Of a stretch of 35,616 nt of DNA, positions 1 to 7,908 are shown piece by piece. The position numbers and the translations under genes are program-made. The notes under the pieces are model-generated. The model did not search any database. It was not told the DNA's origin and saw nothing but the letters and a program-made list of their open reading frames with translations. This DNA comes from Bacillota bacterium (GTDB lineage Bacteria > Bacillota > Limnochordia > DTU087): NCBI GenBank assembly GCA_012735435.1, contig JAAYHH010000137.1:1-35616 (forward strand), read 5' to 3'. Positions within the stretch are counted from its first letter, which is position 1. The number at the start of each line of letters is the position of its first letter.

Positions 1-123
1 GACTGGAATCTCAATCCGAACCTTAAGCTCAGCCCTCGCCAGCTCTCTGGCCTGTGCAGCACCTGCCAGACCAACCACCAACAACGCTGCCAGCACGATT
101 ATAAAAGCTGGAATTCTCTTCAT
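1..123 (-). CDS. N-terminal part of an exported protein, truncated by the window edge; paralogue-like to the 7909-8460 product
   Basis: Translation MKRIPAFIIVLAALLVVGLAGAAQARELARAELKVRIEIPV... has a signal peptide and AQA-like cleavage site. SD AGGAGG lies just upstream. The mature start RAELKVRIEIP resembles RAEIRVIVTIP of the 7909-8460 protein. Confidence 0.75.
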   Translation of the reverse strand, partial: MKRIPAFIIVLAALLVVGLAGAAQARELARAELKVRIEIPV

Positions 124-137
124 TTGTATTTCCTCCT

Positions 138-213
138 TTGGCAGCCCGGCCGCCATTAGTTTCCTAGTAGGCCCGTGGCTTTGTGCCCCCGCCTTTCGGT
201 CGGGTTTACCCTT
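138..213 (-). promoter_or_regulatory. GEMM-I / c-di-GMP-I riboswitch aptamer (gene-proximal copy)
   Basis: Reverse complement GGGTAAACCCGACCGAAAGGCGGGGGCACAAAGCCACGGGCCTACTAGGAAACTAATGGCGGCCGGGCTGCC shows the GEMM-I signature (G-x-AAACC, GAAA tetraloop, CAAAGCC, GGGCCTA, ATGGCxGCCGGG-TGCC). The SD of the truncated CDS directly abuts its 3' end. Confidence 0.88.
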
Positions 214-271
214 TCTGGAGAATTCTATGGAAATTCGTCGTCTGCTGTACCAGCTCCTTGAGCTCATATTC

Positions 272-311
272 AAAAAGGAGCCTTTCACCCAAAGAGATAA
301 CAGGCTCCTTT
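272..311 (-). terminator. Intrinsic terminator between the tandem riboswitch aptamers (likely expression platform of the distal copy)
   Basis: Minus strand AAAGGAGCC-tgttatctctttgggtgaaa-GGCTCCTTTTTG: 9-bp stem followed by a T-tract. Confidence 0.7.
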
Positions 312-330
312 AATCGTCCTATCCTCTCTT

Positions 331-411
331 CGGCAGTCCGGCCGCCTTAGCATATAGCTTTAGGCCCGTTGACTTTGCGCCCCCACCTTTCGGAGGGTTT
401 GCCTTTATCGG
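331..411 (-). promoter_or_regulatory. GEMM-I / c-di-GMP-I riboswitch aptamer (distal copy)
   Basis: Reverse complement GGCAAACCCTCCGAAAGGTGGGGGCGCAAAGTCAACGGGCCTAAAGCTATATGCTAAGGCGGCCGGACTGCC. Same conserved blocks as the proximal copy. Confidence 0.88.
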
Positions 412-585
412 TAGAGGTTGATGCTGCTTTATTTCTTCAGTGGATTTATACCCACACTTTGCCTTAATTAAACATTTTCTAATAACTTTTTATCCTATTG
501 ACTTCTTCCATTTACTTCTTCTACGGGGATTGAAAAACTCCTGCTCGCCAAAGGGATATTTACATAAAGTTTCCATCTTTTCTCT

Positions 586-2115
586 CTAATCGGGAATTTC
601 CAGCACCATATCACTGCTGAGAAGTTCCCTTGTTCCGTCGGAGATGGTCACCCTTACCTGGTAGGAACTGGGCTCAAGGCCCTGTGCCAGACCCTCAAGC
701 TGCTGCCTCTGCAGAGGCATAACCTTCTCAGTGCCCTCTCCCAGGGTTAACACAGCTCTCTCTACAAATTCCCCAGCATCGGTGGTAATTAACAGATCAG
801 CCCTAGGTATCAGATCTACATTGCCGGTGTTGGCGATATCCAGATACAGCATATGGCCTTCTTCTACCTTTTCAGCCTCAAGACTCTTGATCTCGACAGC
901 ATACAGGTGATCGGTTCCCACCAAGACCGAGATGGGGATTTCCCTTTCACTGAGAAGCTCGCCGCTGTCCGGATTGAAGGCTCCCAATAGGATATAACCG
1001 TTGTAAGAAGCATCGGCCGCCTCCTTAGGCACAGCGACGGTCAATACAATCCTGCCCCTTCCCCTTCCGGGAAGATTTATCTCACCAGATCCCCGAAGCT
1101 CAATCCACCCCAGGGGCGAGTAGGGATACTCAGCTTCCACATCTCTTCCGCCAACCAAGATTACCGCCGGATCCATTATCTCACTGGTCAGCTGCAGCAC
1201 TTGACTCCTTTGCTGCCCTGCCCTGATTTCCATAGAAATGGCGTCAGGTTCTACTGTAAAAGCCCCGATCTCCTCGGCACTGGGGAAGTTAAACTGCCCT
1301 TCGGCAACAGTGATTTCCTTCGTCTTTATAATCTGGCCGTGTTCCCCGTAGCGGAGGAATAATCTTAAGGTATAAACTCCAGGACTTAACCTTCTGGTCA
1401 CCGTGCCTGTGTACTCCACTTCACTGCCGGGATATATCCGCGTCTCCGTCAAATTGGCCCTGGCGCCGGCCTCACTGTTTAGCTGAATTCTTTCCACCAG
1501 CCGTCTGCCGTCATCCCGGATGGTAACTTCCCCTGAAACGAGGTAATCCCAGGCCGACGGATTGGCAACCCGGGCCATAATCACAGGCTCGCCTTCAGGC
1601 CCTGGGACCAAGTCAAATTCCGTAAGCTCCGCGAACGTCCGGAGACCCGGCCGGTCTACCCGGATATTCAGGCGAATTGCATACCTGACAATCAGGGTTA
1701 TCCCCGGCTGATCGGTTTCCACCTTGGGCTCAGCCATGAGTACCACCGTATGGGAGCCCCCGGCGTCAAAGGGAACCCTGACGGTGCCCCTCACATATGT
1801 ATCTTCACCCGGGTAGACTTTGACCTCATAGGAGTCGAGTTGTACCCAATTTACAGCGGGAAAGGTTTCAGGAACCGGCTCTTGATAAGCCAAGTTCCCG
1901 GTCAGCATCTGAACAGGCTGATACAATGAGAGCTGTACCGTCTCTTCGGTGTTGCCCGGGTTTAGGATAATCTCAAAATCCCTGGTATCACCGGGCCTGC
2001 AGTCGATATCAATGACTAAGGGACGTACCCCAAAGGCCAAAGTCACTTGGCTAGCCGCTGCAATGATTACAGCTGCGATTAGGCCAAGTAGAATCCCCCG
2101 TACGGCAGTTTTCAC
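586..2115 (-). CDS. Exported multi-domain beta-sandwich protein with DUF916/COG1470-like repeats
   Basis: Long ORF. GTG start after GAGAGGGTGG; signal peptide ILLGLIAAVIIAAASQVTLA. Two modules of the form [F-x-V-x-P...PG/AG...strand...NPGNTEETVQL]. Confidence 0.7.
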   Translation of the reverse strand: MKTAVRGILLGLIAAVIIAAASQVTLAFGVRPLVIDIDCRPGDTRDFEIILNPGNTEETVQLSLYQPVQMLTGNLAYQEPVPETFPAVNWVQLDSYEVKVYPGEDTYVRGTVRVPFDAGGSHTVVLMAEPKVETDQPGITLIVRYAIRLNIRVDRPGLRTFAELTEFDLVPGPEGEPVIMARVANPSAWDYLVSGEVTIRDDGRRLVERIQLNSEAGARANLTETRIYPGSEVEYTGTVTRRLSPGVYTLRLFLRYGEHGQIIKTKEITVAEGQFNFPSAEEIGAFTVEPDAISMEIRAGQQRSQVLQLTSEIMDPAVILVGGRDVEAEYPYSPLGWIELRGSGEINLPGRGRGRIVLTVAVPKEAADASYNGYILLGAFNPDSGELLSEREIPISVLVGTDHLYAVEIKSLEAEKVEEGHMLYLDIANTGNVDLIPRADLLITTDAGEFVERAVLTLGEGTEKVMPLQRQQLEGLAQGLEPSSYQVRVTISDGTRELLSSDMVLEIPD

Positions 2116-2169
2116 ATAACCACCCTCTCTACTCCAGTCCCCGGAAATTGAACTCCCCAAGTGATTACA

Positions 2170-2670
2170 CTATTTGGTTGCAGCAACAGTAATAGTTGCA
2201 GTACCTTCGTATGAGCCAGCCACTAGCTGGTACCACTTGTTCTGATCATCGGTCCACTTGGCCCAGAATACTATATTCACGGTCTTTTCTTCGCCAGCCC
2301 CAACGTCAAAGTTCGACTTGGGCAGCCTGCTAGTGCTTTCATCTGCGGGGTCTCTAAAACCAACTCCATAATCAACGAGTTCACCTTTTTCTTCCTGCTC
2401 TATCGACAGTGAAACACTAGTTACGCTAACCTTTACGTTTGTATTAGCGGAAACAGTAATCCAATCCTTTACTTCCTGATGATCCCCGGGTTTCGTGAGG
2501 TCAAGCGTCATACTTTTGGGGATTTTAACTATCTCAGCCCACTCATGCACATTTAGCTCTAGTTCTACATCCTGTTTTGCATAGAGAGGCTTATCCTCTG
2601 CCATCACAACCCCACATACTAAACCTAGAATCAAAACCAACATAGCTAGAATTCCCCAGCTTTTCCTCAT
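2170..2670 (-). CDS. Small exported beta-rich protein of the same putative subunit family
   Basis: ATG with GAGGAGG SD; signal peptide MRKSWGILAMLVLILGLVCGVVMA. C-terminus VAGSYEGTATITVAATK matches the shared G-x-Y-x-G motif. Confidence 0.75.
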   Translation of the reverse strand: MRKSWGILAMLVLILGLVCGVVMAEDKPLYAKQDVELELNVHEWAEIVKIPKSMTLDLTKPGDHQEVKDWITVSANTNVKVSVTSVSLSIEQEEKGELVDYGVGFRDPADESTSRLPKSNFDVGAGEEKTVNIVFWAKWTDDQNKWYQLVAGSYEGTATITVAATK

Positions 2671-2829
2671 AACACTTCCTCCTCATTGGTCCACTGGTTA
2701 TTATCCCATTGGCCGGTTTCACCACTGGCTCAACCGCCACCCCAAGGTGACCACATATGGGCAGCGGGTCATTGCCTCCAATGAGGAAAGCAGCATCCTT
2801 TGGATGCTCACACAATATAGCCTAACTGT

Positions 2830-3810
2830 TTAATTTGCCAAAGTAAAGCGAATATTGCCTCTGTAAATGCCGGCTATGTGTCTAAGTTCAGTCTTGACCC
2901 TAACTTCAAAAAGATACTCTGTCGTCCCATTTGGACAGCTAAAGACTATCCCCTTCCCATTAGCCAGGCTAAACCCGGTGCTTCCGCTATTGTCGCTACT
3001 AGCCCTGCTGATGTCTCTAACCTCCCTCAGCCAAATGGCATCAGGTTCAATCACAGGCACCGACCCTTGCTCCCACGCAGTAATTTTTTCACTGCTTTCA
3101 AACTTCAGGCCGTCACAGGAGACCGTCAAAGTGGAGCCTCTAGTGTTGGTAGTAGCTTTGACAGTGATCAGCTGCTCTGCCGTGTAAGTCCCCGGACCTT
3201 GATCGGCATTTACCACCACAACACTACCCTGCCCTGAACCTGTATCAACTACAAGGGAGATGCATTCCTTAACATCGACATTGAACCCGATAACACCATG
3301 TTTGGCTAGGGGGGAGGTTGATGTTAGATAACCCCTAAACTGGCCGGCATGCTTCCAGGCTTCCCTGCGAATACGGAACTTGATCTCCGCCGGTTTCTCC
3401 TCATCAGCTTTTAGGAACGGGACCGGCTTGTTCAGTGGTTGATAACCCCCCGAATAGGGAGTCCATGCCTCGATATAATCAGCGGGAATCTCCAGCTCTC
3501 CGCATTTCAAATCACTGACTTCGTAATAAATGTATTTCGTATCTCCAGCACGGGAGGCTTTGGCTTCATCGAGATTTGTACCTTGCGCCTCCTCCTCGAG
3601 GTTCACCCGCTCCCATGCCAAAGTTAGACTTTCCTCGCTGTACACATATTCATCAGCGGGTTTAGCATCAATTTCTATATTAATCGTCTGCTTGCTTGCC
3701 TTCACCACGCCGCTGCCCTCTGCAATACCGCCCAATGCCGCAAGCAGCACCAGGGTAAAGACAAGCCAGATTCCTCTAGCCCTTAACACTAGTCGACCAT
3801 TGGCCTGCAT
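2830..3810 (-). CDS. Exported beta-rich protein of the same putative subunit family
   Basis: ATG at 3810 (MQANGRLVLR...) with AAAAGGAG SD; signal peptide. C-terminus IAGIYRGNIRFTLAN carries the shared motif. Confidence 0.75.
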   Translation of the reverse strand: MQANGRLVLRARGIWLVFTLVLLAALGGIAEGSGVVKASKQTINIEIDAKPADEYVYSEESLTLAWERVNLEEEAQGTNLDEAKASRAGDTKYIYYEVSDLKCGELEIPADYIEAWTPYSGGYQPLNKPVPFLKADEEKPAEIKFRIRREAWKHAGQFRGYLTSTSPLAKHGVIGFNVDVKECISLVVDTGSGQGSVVVVNADQGPGTYTAEQLITVKATTNTRGSTLTVSCDGLKFESSEKITAWEQGSVPVIEPDAIWLREVRDISRASSDNSGSTGFSLANGKGIVFSCPNGTTEYLFEVRVKTELRHIAGIYRGNIRFTLAN

Positions 3811-3988
3811 GGCGCCTTGTCTCCTTTTCAACTTGCCTGCCGGTTCCTATGAATTCATCCATTATTTTTATCATCTCTAGGTAGCTTTGAAATGGTCTCA
3901 TTTCACCGGTTTGGGTGTGGCCGATGCGTCCTTGCCATGTTCCATTGGCGCAGCGGATGATTCGTACTACAAAAGTAGAAGGTGTCAT
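3776..3988 (-). CDS. Small conserved protein of about 70 aa (FVVRI..CANGTWQG pattern)
   Basis: MTPSTFVVRIIRCANGTWQGRIGHTQTGEMRPFQSYLEMIKIMDEFI... resembles small F-V-V-R-x-N-x-T-W-Q-G proteins I associate with BTAD regulators in Bacillota. Collinear with the operon, overlapping the next CDS by 35 bp. Confidence 0.6.
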   Translation of the reverse strand: MTPSTFVVRIIRCANGTWQGRIGHTQTGEMRPFQSYLEMIKIMDEFIGTGRQVEKETRRHAGQWSTSVKG

Positions 3989-4094
3989 TTAGAACTGCCC
4001 CCCTATACCGTAACCTGTGTACATTGTAGCCCGGCAGTCTATAACGTTTCTCTAAAAGGGCTCAAACTGAGTCCCATGAATTTCTATAAGCTTC

Positions 4095-5297
4095 CTAGAA
4101 GGCCCTTTCCAAAGCCCCCAGGATTGGGCGTTCACTGCCGCCTTTCAGTACTTCATAGGTGACCCCCGCCCGCACTTTGCTGCTTTTCTCCAGCTCCCGC
4201 TTTATCCGGCGGCCGACCACCTTGGCTCCGGTTTCATCTGTACCCCAAAGGCAGATGCCCAATTTGTCATCATCCCACTGGCAGACTACGTCACCCCGCC
4301 GCAGGATAGCAGCGGCGGCATCAGCTGACTGTTCCATGGATTTGGAGCCGTAGATGGACACCATCATCAAGGTGACCGGTTCCTGGCTGCGGTCCCGGCG
4401 GCGGCCTTCCAGGTGGCATAGTGCCTCAAAGAAGTTCCGATCGCTAACATAGGCGCCTCCGGAACGGGAAGGCACAGACTTAGCAAGCTCATTGGCATCT
4501 ATCCGGCCCCCGCTGTGAATTCTCTCCAAGAGGGCCCGGGCTTCACGGCTGGGATCTAACCCGAATTCGTCATGCATCATCCTGGCATAGGCGGTGTATT
4601 GGGTCGCTGCTTCCGTGTAGCGCCCAGCATCGATTAGGTAGCCGATCAATGCATGGTACAGATCCTCCCGATAGGGATCCTTCCGCAGCCCCTGCCGGCA
4701 GATCCGGATGGCTTCCCCAATATCAGCGGCCTGGGTAGCCAAGAGCTCAGCTAGACGCAGGATTCCATCGATATACATTTCCCGGTAGTACTCCCTTAAT
4801 TCGATGGTCCAGTCCAGGTACGGCTCCTCGACTAAGAAGTCTCCCCGGTATAGATCTAAGCTGCTTCGAAAGGCATTGATGGCTGCCCAAGGGTCGATTT
4901 TTTCAAGGTTCTTGCCTTCATTGTAAAGCTGCTCAAACTCTTCGCTATCTACCCAGCACTCATCTATCTTTTCCAGGCAATAAAGTCCTCCAGAGCAGGT
5001 AAGGAGGTTTGACTTCGCGTAACGCTTCAGGTCGGGATCAATAATCCGCCGGACAAAGTAAACACAGGTATGCAGGTTTTGCTCTGTGGAAGCATCAGGG
5101 TCGGTGTCCGGCCACAGCAGCTCATTTAGAACGTCTTTGGGGACCTTCTCACCTCGCCGGGAAGCCAAATAGCGAAAAAGATTGAGTGCTTTCTTAGATT
5201 TCCACTGGGATACCGGAACCTCTTTTCCATTAACTTCCATGGAAAACGGTCCCAAAAACCAAACCTTCAACCTGCTTCGAGGTGAGTCTGAGGTCAT
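4095..5297 (-). CDS. BTAD (SARP-like) transcriptional activator with a C-terminal degenerate GGDEF-like domain
   Basis: N-terminal winged helix (VWFLGPFSMEVNGKEVPVSQWKSKKALNLFRYLA) and BTAD TPR region. C-terminal LRRGDVVCQWDDDKLGICLW aligns by eye with RxxD-x5-GGDEF. SD GGAGGGG. Confidence 0.85.
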   Translation of the reverse strand: MTSDSPRSRLKVWFLGPFSMEVNGKEVPVSQWKSKKALNLFRYLASRRGEKVPKDVLNELLWPDTDPDASTEQNLHTCVYFVRRIIDPDLKRYAKSNLLTCSGGLYCLEKIDECWVDSEEFEQLYNEGKNLEKIDPWAAINAFRSSLDLYRGDFLVEEPYLDWTIELREYYREMYIDGILRLAELLATQAADIGEAIRICRQGLRKDPYREDLYHALIGYLIDAGRYTEAATQYTAYARMMHDEFGLDPSREARALLERIHSGGRIDANELAKSVPSRSGGAYVSDRNFFEALCHLEGRRRDRSQEPVTLMMVSIYGSKSMEQSADAAAAILRRGDVVCQWDDDKLGICLWGTDETGAKVVGRRIKRELEKSSKVRAGVTYEVLKGGSERPILGALERAF

Positions 5298-5337
5298 AAA
5301 TCAGCCCCTCCTAAGCTAAGATACCGCATCCTCAGGC

Positions 5338-6663
5338 TTAATCCAGCCAGAAGACTAAGCCTAAAGTGTACACTGATTCTGTCGTCGGAAGCTGGCCACA
5401 CTGCAGGCTGATGCCGCAATCGTCGCTGGCTCTCCTCATAATCGCCACTTCATGTCCTATCTCTCCGCTGTCATAGATCAAGTCATATCGGAATCGCCAT
5501 TTGTTCAAATCCAAAGCGGCACTGCACTGCAGCCACGCCGATTCAACAAAGCGCCTTTCTTTGGGAGCATAGACAATGGGGAGGTATACAGCTTCCACTT
5601 CTAAATCGCCCCACCGCACTTGGTCGGCTAAGCCGCACCGAATCAGTGGATCTGCGTCAGCCCTTTGAACTATATGGGCTGCAAGTCCCAATTCACCCAG
5701 CACGGAATAGGCTCCGCCTATCCTATAAGCCACGCCCTCGGGAAAGCCATCAACCTGGGCGCTTAGACTGTATTTCTCCCCCTTGAGCAGTATTCCGCCC
5801 CTCGGCCCGATCTCGCAGCCCATTAGGCCAATGCCCAGCCAAAGCTGGCCTTGGGTTCTTGCTTGTCCTCCAGGCCGAGCCATTAACTCCTGAAGGCCTT
5901 TGATGCTGCCAATGGAAACTACAGGTCCCTGATCCGCCAAAGCCCTGGGACTCATAACTTCCGCAGCGGCATAAAGGGCAAAGTACCTTTTTGTCAGTTC
6001 TTTTGTGTACCTTAGGTCTTGCACGATCACGGCCAGGGGCCGGTGCTTCTCTGAAGAAAGCCAGTCTGTAATGCGGACATTGCCTATGGCATTTGCGGGG
6101 CTTCCGTATTCCAGATCGATTTCTGTCAGAACTCCGCTGTCGGGATCGCCGTAGTACTTGGGTGTTAAGGCAATTCTGAGCCCGTACTCACTTTCTGCTT
6201 CCTCTTCCTGGGAAGCGGCAATCTTATCTTCCGCAACTTCGACAGAAACAGGCTGATCACCCATGGTGACCAACCAAGTATTATATTCAAAGGCCGCTGC
6301 TGAAGCTTCATCCGCCCCTTGTAAGCCTACGGTGAAAGCAGCGGGAAAATCTCCTACCAGACTCATGAGGGCATCATCGGTGATAATCCTATAGCCGCCT
6401 TGAACGTCTTCTCCCTTGGAGAATTCTGCACTGCTTTCCAGAATTCTTCCCATGGTGTAGCGCAGTTCAACGAGGCTCAGCTCATAGACAATCACCGGCT
6501 CATCCTTAGGAGACGGAAGCACATCCCAGCCCGGAGCCGTAAGCTGCTTTGGGGCATCATCAACATCTGCCTCTGCCGCCAAAACACCTAGGGTGCCGCC
6601 GGCCAGAGCAGCACCGCAGAGTAATAAAACAAGGAGCAATCCTATCGTTTTTCCCTTGGTCAC
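5338..6663 (-). CDS. Exported protein with a secretin-like middle segment and a putative C-terminal beta-barrel
   Basis: GTG start with GGGGAGG SD; signal peptide. QPVSVEVAEDKIAA...EYGLRIALTPKYYGDPDSGVLTEIDLEY resembles a secretin core. Alternating beta-strands run to a terminal VYTLGLVFWLD. Confidence 0.6.
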   Translation of the reverse strand: MTKGKTIGLLLVLLLCGAALAGGTLGVLAAEADVDDAPKQLTAPGWDVLPSPKDEPVIVYELSLVELRYTMGRILESSAEFSKGEDVQGGYRIITDDALMSLVGDFPAAFTVGLQGADEASAAAFEYNTWLVTMGDQPVSVEVAEDKIAASQEEEAESEYGLRIALTPKYYGDPDSGVLTEIDLEYGSPANAIGNVRITDWLSSEKHRPLAVIVQDLRYTKELTKRYFALYAAAEVMSPRALADQGPVVSIGSIKGLQELMARPGGQARTQGQLWLGIGLMGCEIGPRGGILLKGEKYSLSAQVDGFPEGVAYRIGGAYSVLGELGLAAHIVQRADADPLIRCGLADQVRWGDLEVEAVYLPIVYAPKERRFVESAWLQCSAALDLNKWRFRYDLIYDSGEIGHEVAIMRRASDDCGISLQCGQLPTTESVYTLGLVFWLD

Positions 6664-6677
6664 CTACGCTACCTCCC

Positions 6678-7868
6678 CTATTGGATGCCAGGGGTGACGA
6701 ATACCAGGACTTCCCGATCACCCTCCCCCTTGATGTCATTTCTAAACAGCCAGCGGATGATTGGTATATCCCCAAGGATGGGCACTTTCCGGGATAAGTT
6801 GTAAAAATCCTGCATGGTCATGCCTGCCAATACCGCTGTTTGGCCGTTGGCCAGCCGCACCGTAGTTGATACGGAATTCCGTTTGACCACCAAATCAGGC
6901 CTTGCTTCGCTGACAAAATGGCTGACTTCGGGGGCAAGATTAAGTAGTATGTGATCATCGGGTAGAATAGTCGGAGTAACCTTTAGGATGACTCCTACCT
7001 CAACTCTTTCAATCCGGGAGGTCTCTTCATCATCTGCTCTTATGGGCAGAATCTGCAAGTCCCCGATAAAGAGCTCCGCTGTTTCCCGATCTGCGACCAG
7101 TACCCGGGGGTCGGCGTGGATTTCGGCTTCCTGGTTCTGTTCTAGCATCCTGAGCCTAGTTAACAACTCACCCCAAATGTCGGTACCTAGCTCAAGAACA
7201 CTACCATCAAAACCAATGCTCCCTTTCCAATCGTCACTTACACTCTGCCCTTTCACAGCGGTAAATTCTAACCAACTGTTCCCCAGCTCCTTCAGCGCTG
7301 AAGAAGAAACCTCCGTCACCAGCACCTTGATCTCCACAGTCCTGCGGGGTGTGTCAATCTGCCTGATCAAGTTCTTAATCCTCTCCAATTCCAAAGGCGG
7401 TGCCGAGATGGTGAGGATATTGCCTCCGGGTGTACCCCTTACATATGTAGATAAGAACGTTGGAAGCTGGTCAATGACTTCCTGGGCAGTTATGTTATTA
7501 AGGCGAACAATTTCAGTCTCCACCAAGGCACTAAAGGTGGTGTTCCGGGGATCAGGAAGGCCTACTATGTAATAGTCATCAACTTTTCTGAAGGAAAGAC
7601 CACCGGTGAAGAGAATCATCCTCAAGGCCTTTTCCAAAGGTACATCCTGAAGATCCGCTGTCACCTGACCGCTCACTGTCTGATCGGCGATAATAGTCAC
7701 GCCGGTCTGTAAAGAGATCTCGCTGAGGGATTCCCTGAGGTCTGTTTCAAACAACATGATATTAACCAAAGGTTCATCTTCTTCCTGGGCAAAGCCAACT
7801 CCGCCAACCAAGAAGATTAAGACTAAAGCCCATAAACACAGTGCCAACTGCCGTCTACATTTCCCCAT
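6678..7868 (-). CDS. Secretin-family protein (PilQ/GspD-like) with N-terminal STN-like domain
   Basis: Signal peptide. VNIMLFETDLRESLSEISLQTGVTIIADQTVSGQVTADLQDVPLEKALRMIL is STN-like. VGVILKVTPTILPDDHILLNLAPEVS...RNSVSTTVRLANGQTAVLAGM...KVPILGDIPIIRWLFR is a typical secretin C-terminus. Confidence 0.93.
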   Translation of the reverse strand: MGKCRRQLALCLWALVLIFLVGGVGFAQEEDEPLVNIMLFETDLRESLSEISLQTGVTIIADQTVSGQVTADLQDVPLEKALRMILFTGGLSFRKVDDYYIVGLPDPRNTTFSALVETEIVRLNNITAQEVIDQLPTFLSTYVRGTPGGNILTISAPPLELERIKNLIRQIDTPRRTVEIKVLVTEVSSSALKELGNSWLEFTAVKGQSVSDDWKGSIGFDGSVLELGTDIWGELLTRLRMLEQNQEAEIHADPRVLVADRETAELFIGDLQILPIRADDEETSRIERVEVGVILKVTPTILPDDHILLNLAPEVSHFVSEARPDLVVKRNSVSTTVRLANGQTAVLAGMTMQDFYNLSRKVPILGDIPIIRWLFRNDIKGEGDREVLVFVTPGIQ

Positions 7869-7908
7869 TTTTCTACCCCCCAACAATTTACACACAGTCG
7901 AGGCTCTT

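Noticed and set aside
515-545. CRISPR-repeat-like end (cttcttctacggggattgaaaaac)
   Set aside because: The ATTGAAA ending looks like a repeat terminus, but only one copy is present and there is no spacer periodicity.
2591-2815. 74-aa minus-strand ORF in the leader of the 166-aa gene
   Set aside because: Overlaps the signal-peptide region of a better-supported CDS in another frame and has no convincing SD; the structured-leader explanation is preferred.
6988-7572. 194-aa plus-strand ORF opposite the secretin gene
   Set aside because: Ser-rich antisense shadow ORF of a well-supported secretin CDS.
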